Shown here: piece after piece, positions 62,934-64,000 of the stretch
Numbering within the stretch: the first letter of the stretch is position 1
Layout of the letters: each line of letters opens with the position of its first letter
Notes under the pieces: model-generated
Seen by the model: only the letters and a program-made list of their open reading frames with translations
The model's database searches: none
What the model was told of the DNA's origin: nothing
Translations under genes and position numbers: made by a program
Source: Mucilaginibacter hurinus
GTDB lineage: Bacteria > Bacteroidota > Bacteroidia > Sphingobacteriales > Sphingobacteriaceae
Assembly (NCBI RefSeq): GCF_003324525.1
Contig: NZ_QGDC01000009.1
Location: forward strand, 1-64,000
Direction: 5' to 3'
Length of the DNA stretch: 64,000 nucleotides

Positions 62934-64000
62934 ATGATCAAACCAATACCCGGAGAAGAATACAGGGATATTTTTTACAATACCTCTGCCGCGATGCTGG
63001 TTATAGCACCTGATGGTCCGGTGTATACTATACTCGATGTAAACCAGGCTTATCTTAATTCCACCAACACCACCCGCGAAACATTGGTGGGTAAATCGGT
63101 TTTCGGTGCCTTCCCGGCTAACCCTACAGATGCCGAGTCGAAGAATATCGAACGCACCATTGATTCGTTTGAGCAGGCCATCAATACCAAAAAAGCACAT
63201 ACCATGTATAACTACCGGTATGATATACCCATACGCGGTACTGATGCGTTTGAAGAACGGTACTGGACAACCAGCAACACCCCAATACTTGACCCGGAAG
63301 GTAATGTAAAATATTTTTTGCATTCGCCGGCCAATGTTACTGAGTTGTACAAGCTTGGCGAACGCGAAAACAAAGCCAAGGAAGAGCAGCAAAAACTGCT
63401 TACCCTGGTGGCCAACAGCGTCGACCTGATGTCTATCCTTAACATGGATGGAACCAACTCGTATATAAATGAGGCCGGGCGCAATATGCTGGGTTTTGAA
63501 AGCGAAGAAGAAGTTGCAACAACGCCCATAGCAGACCTTCACCATCCTGATGATTTTGCCTACGTGCAGCGTGAGGTATTGCCCAATGTAATACGTGAGG
63601 GCCGCTGGACCGGCATTATGAAGGTACGGCATTTAAAAACCGGCGAAATATTTCCTGTATTTAACAGCTGCATTCGTATTGACGACCCTGAAACCGGTAC
63701 GCCGATGGCGGTAGGCGCCGTAATGCGCGACATGCGACCGGAAATAGCCGCCAAGCAGGCGCTGGCCGATAGTGAACACCTGCTGCGCAACATCACCACG
63801 GCGGCTCCTACAGGTTTATGGATGGCCGATGAAAATGGAAAAATTAACTATGTAAACCAAACCTGGCTTGACTGGACCGGCCTTACCTATGAGGATTGCA
63901 CGGCTGGCAGATGGGTTGATGCCGTGGTGGCGGAAGATAAGGCAAACGCTGCTGAAGCATTTACCAGTAGCATAGCTAACAGGGTATTATACCAATCAGA
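62934..64000 (+). CDS. PAS-domain sensor protein, 3' end beyond the window
   Basis: The frame is open from ATG 62934 to the window edge (355 codons and two bases) without a stop. Three PAS/PAC units are visible: EYRDIFYNTSAAMLVIAPDG (~9-130), SVDLMSILNMDGTNSYINEAG (~160-280, with a PAC segment VRHLKTGEIFPVFNS) and ITTAAPTGLWMADENGKINYVN (from ~285). There is no TM segment. The remainder probably carries HisKA/HATPase domains, as in the kinase at 33841-35922, but that part is outside the window. Minus-strand frames across it (for example 62892-63632) are shadows. Confidence 0.9.
   Translation, partial: MIKPIPGEEYRDIFYNTSAAMLVIAPDGPVYTILDVNQAYLNSTNTTRETLVGKSVFGAFPANPTDAESKNIERTIDSFEQAINTKKAHTMYNYRYDIPIRGTDAFEERYWTTSNTPILDPEGNVKYFLHSPANVTELYKLGERENKAKEEQQKLLTLVANSVDLMSILNMDGTNSYINEAGRNMLGFESEEEVATTPIADLHHPDDFAYVQREVLPNVIREGRWTGIMKVRHLKTGEIFPVFNSCIRIDDPETGTPMAVGAVMRDMRPEIAAKQALADSEHLLRNITTAAPTGLWMADENGKINYVNQTWLDWTGLTYEDCTAGRWVDAVVAEDKANAAEAFTSSIANRVLYQS

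Noticed and set aside
62892..63632. 246-aa minus-strand frame near the window end
   Set aside because: It is antisense to an open PAS-domain frame that runs through the window edge and has clear family motifs.

Overview
The window comes from a Bacteroidota genome, most likely family Sphingobacteriaceae (Mucilaginibacter/Pedobacter-like). The evidence is SusC/SusD-type polysaccharide uptake genes, a hybrid two-component regulator, an ECF-sigma/FecR pair, a short RpoD of the Bacteroidota type, DUF4374/PepSY siderophore genes, and several matches to the Bacteroidota promoter -7 element TAnnTTTG. I found no rRNA or tRNA genes, no CRISPR array and no prophage.

Layout. 97-3790 (minus) is an AT-rich cassette: a candidate 57-aa ORF, a GHKL ATPase, a STAS/phosphoribosyltransferase-like protein and a metallophosphoesterase. 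The last three overlap end to end. It looks like an accessory signalling or defence operon. 3950-18281 (plus) is an alpha-mannan utilisation locus: ECF sigma, FecR anti-sigma, SusC with an STN signalling domain, SusD, SusE-like, three GH76 endo-mannanase-like enzymes and one GH92 exo-mannosidase. 18380-26188 holds mixed housekeeping genes: SulP transporter, a cupin fusion, DUF421, AraC, DUF1398, AsmA-like and HopJ-like. 26283-32235 (minus) is a five-gene siderophore uptake operon resembling Bacteroides XusABC, with a clear promoter and a hairpin-containing leader. 32465-33297 is a repeat tract with no convincing gene. 33432-36665 carries a receiver protein, a PAS histidine kinase, an SPW-like membrane protein and a small lipoprotein.

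36890-48571 (plus) is the most striking part: five genes with gaps of 2-5 bases or an ATGA overlap. They encode a two-TM channel-like protein with TrkA-N/RCK and C-terminal RyR domains, a protein with an N-terminal TIR and two further TIR-like modules, an nSTAND1 NTPase with a TM segment, coiled coil and WD40-like tail, a TonB-dependent receptor with an unusual TPR-like N-terminus, and an ATP/ADP-carrier- or MFS-like membrane protein with a large soluble tail. A convergent GNAT gene overlaps its end. The domain mix suggests an NTP/NAD-dependent immune or stress-signalling complex that spans both membranes.

49311-50427 is a RAYT transposase between mirror-image REP pairs, bracketed by 77/78-base direct repeats. 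50416-58498 contains a hybrid two-component regulator, three tandem palindromic repeats, an FHS-type sugar permease, a sugar epimerase-like gene, a fourth copy of the palindromic repeat and a D-2-hydroxyacid dehydrogenase. 58635-61771 contains rpoD, two cold-shock-domain proteins and a degenerate DEAD-box protein. The window ends with a VF530-family gene, a TPR lipoprotein and the 5' part of a PAS sensor protein that runs off the edge.
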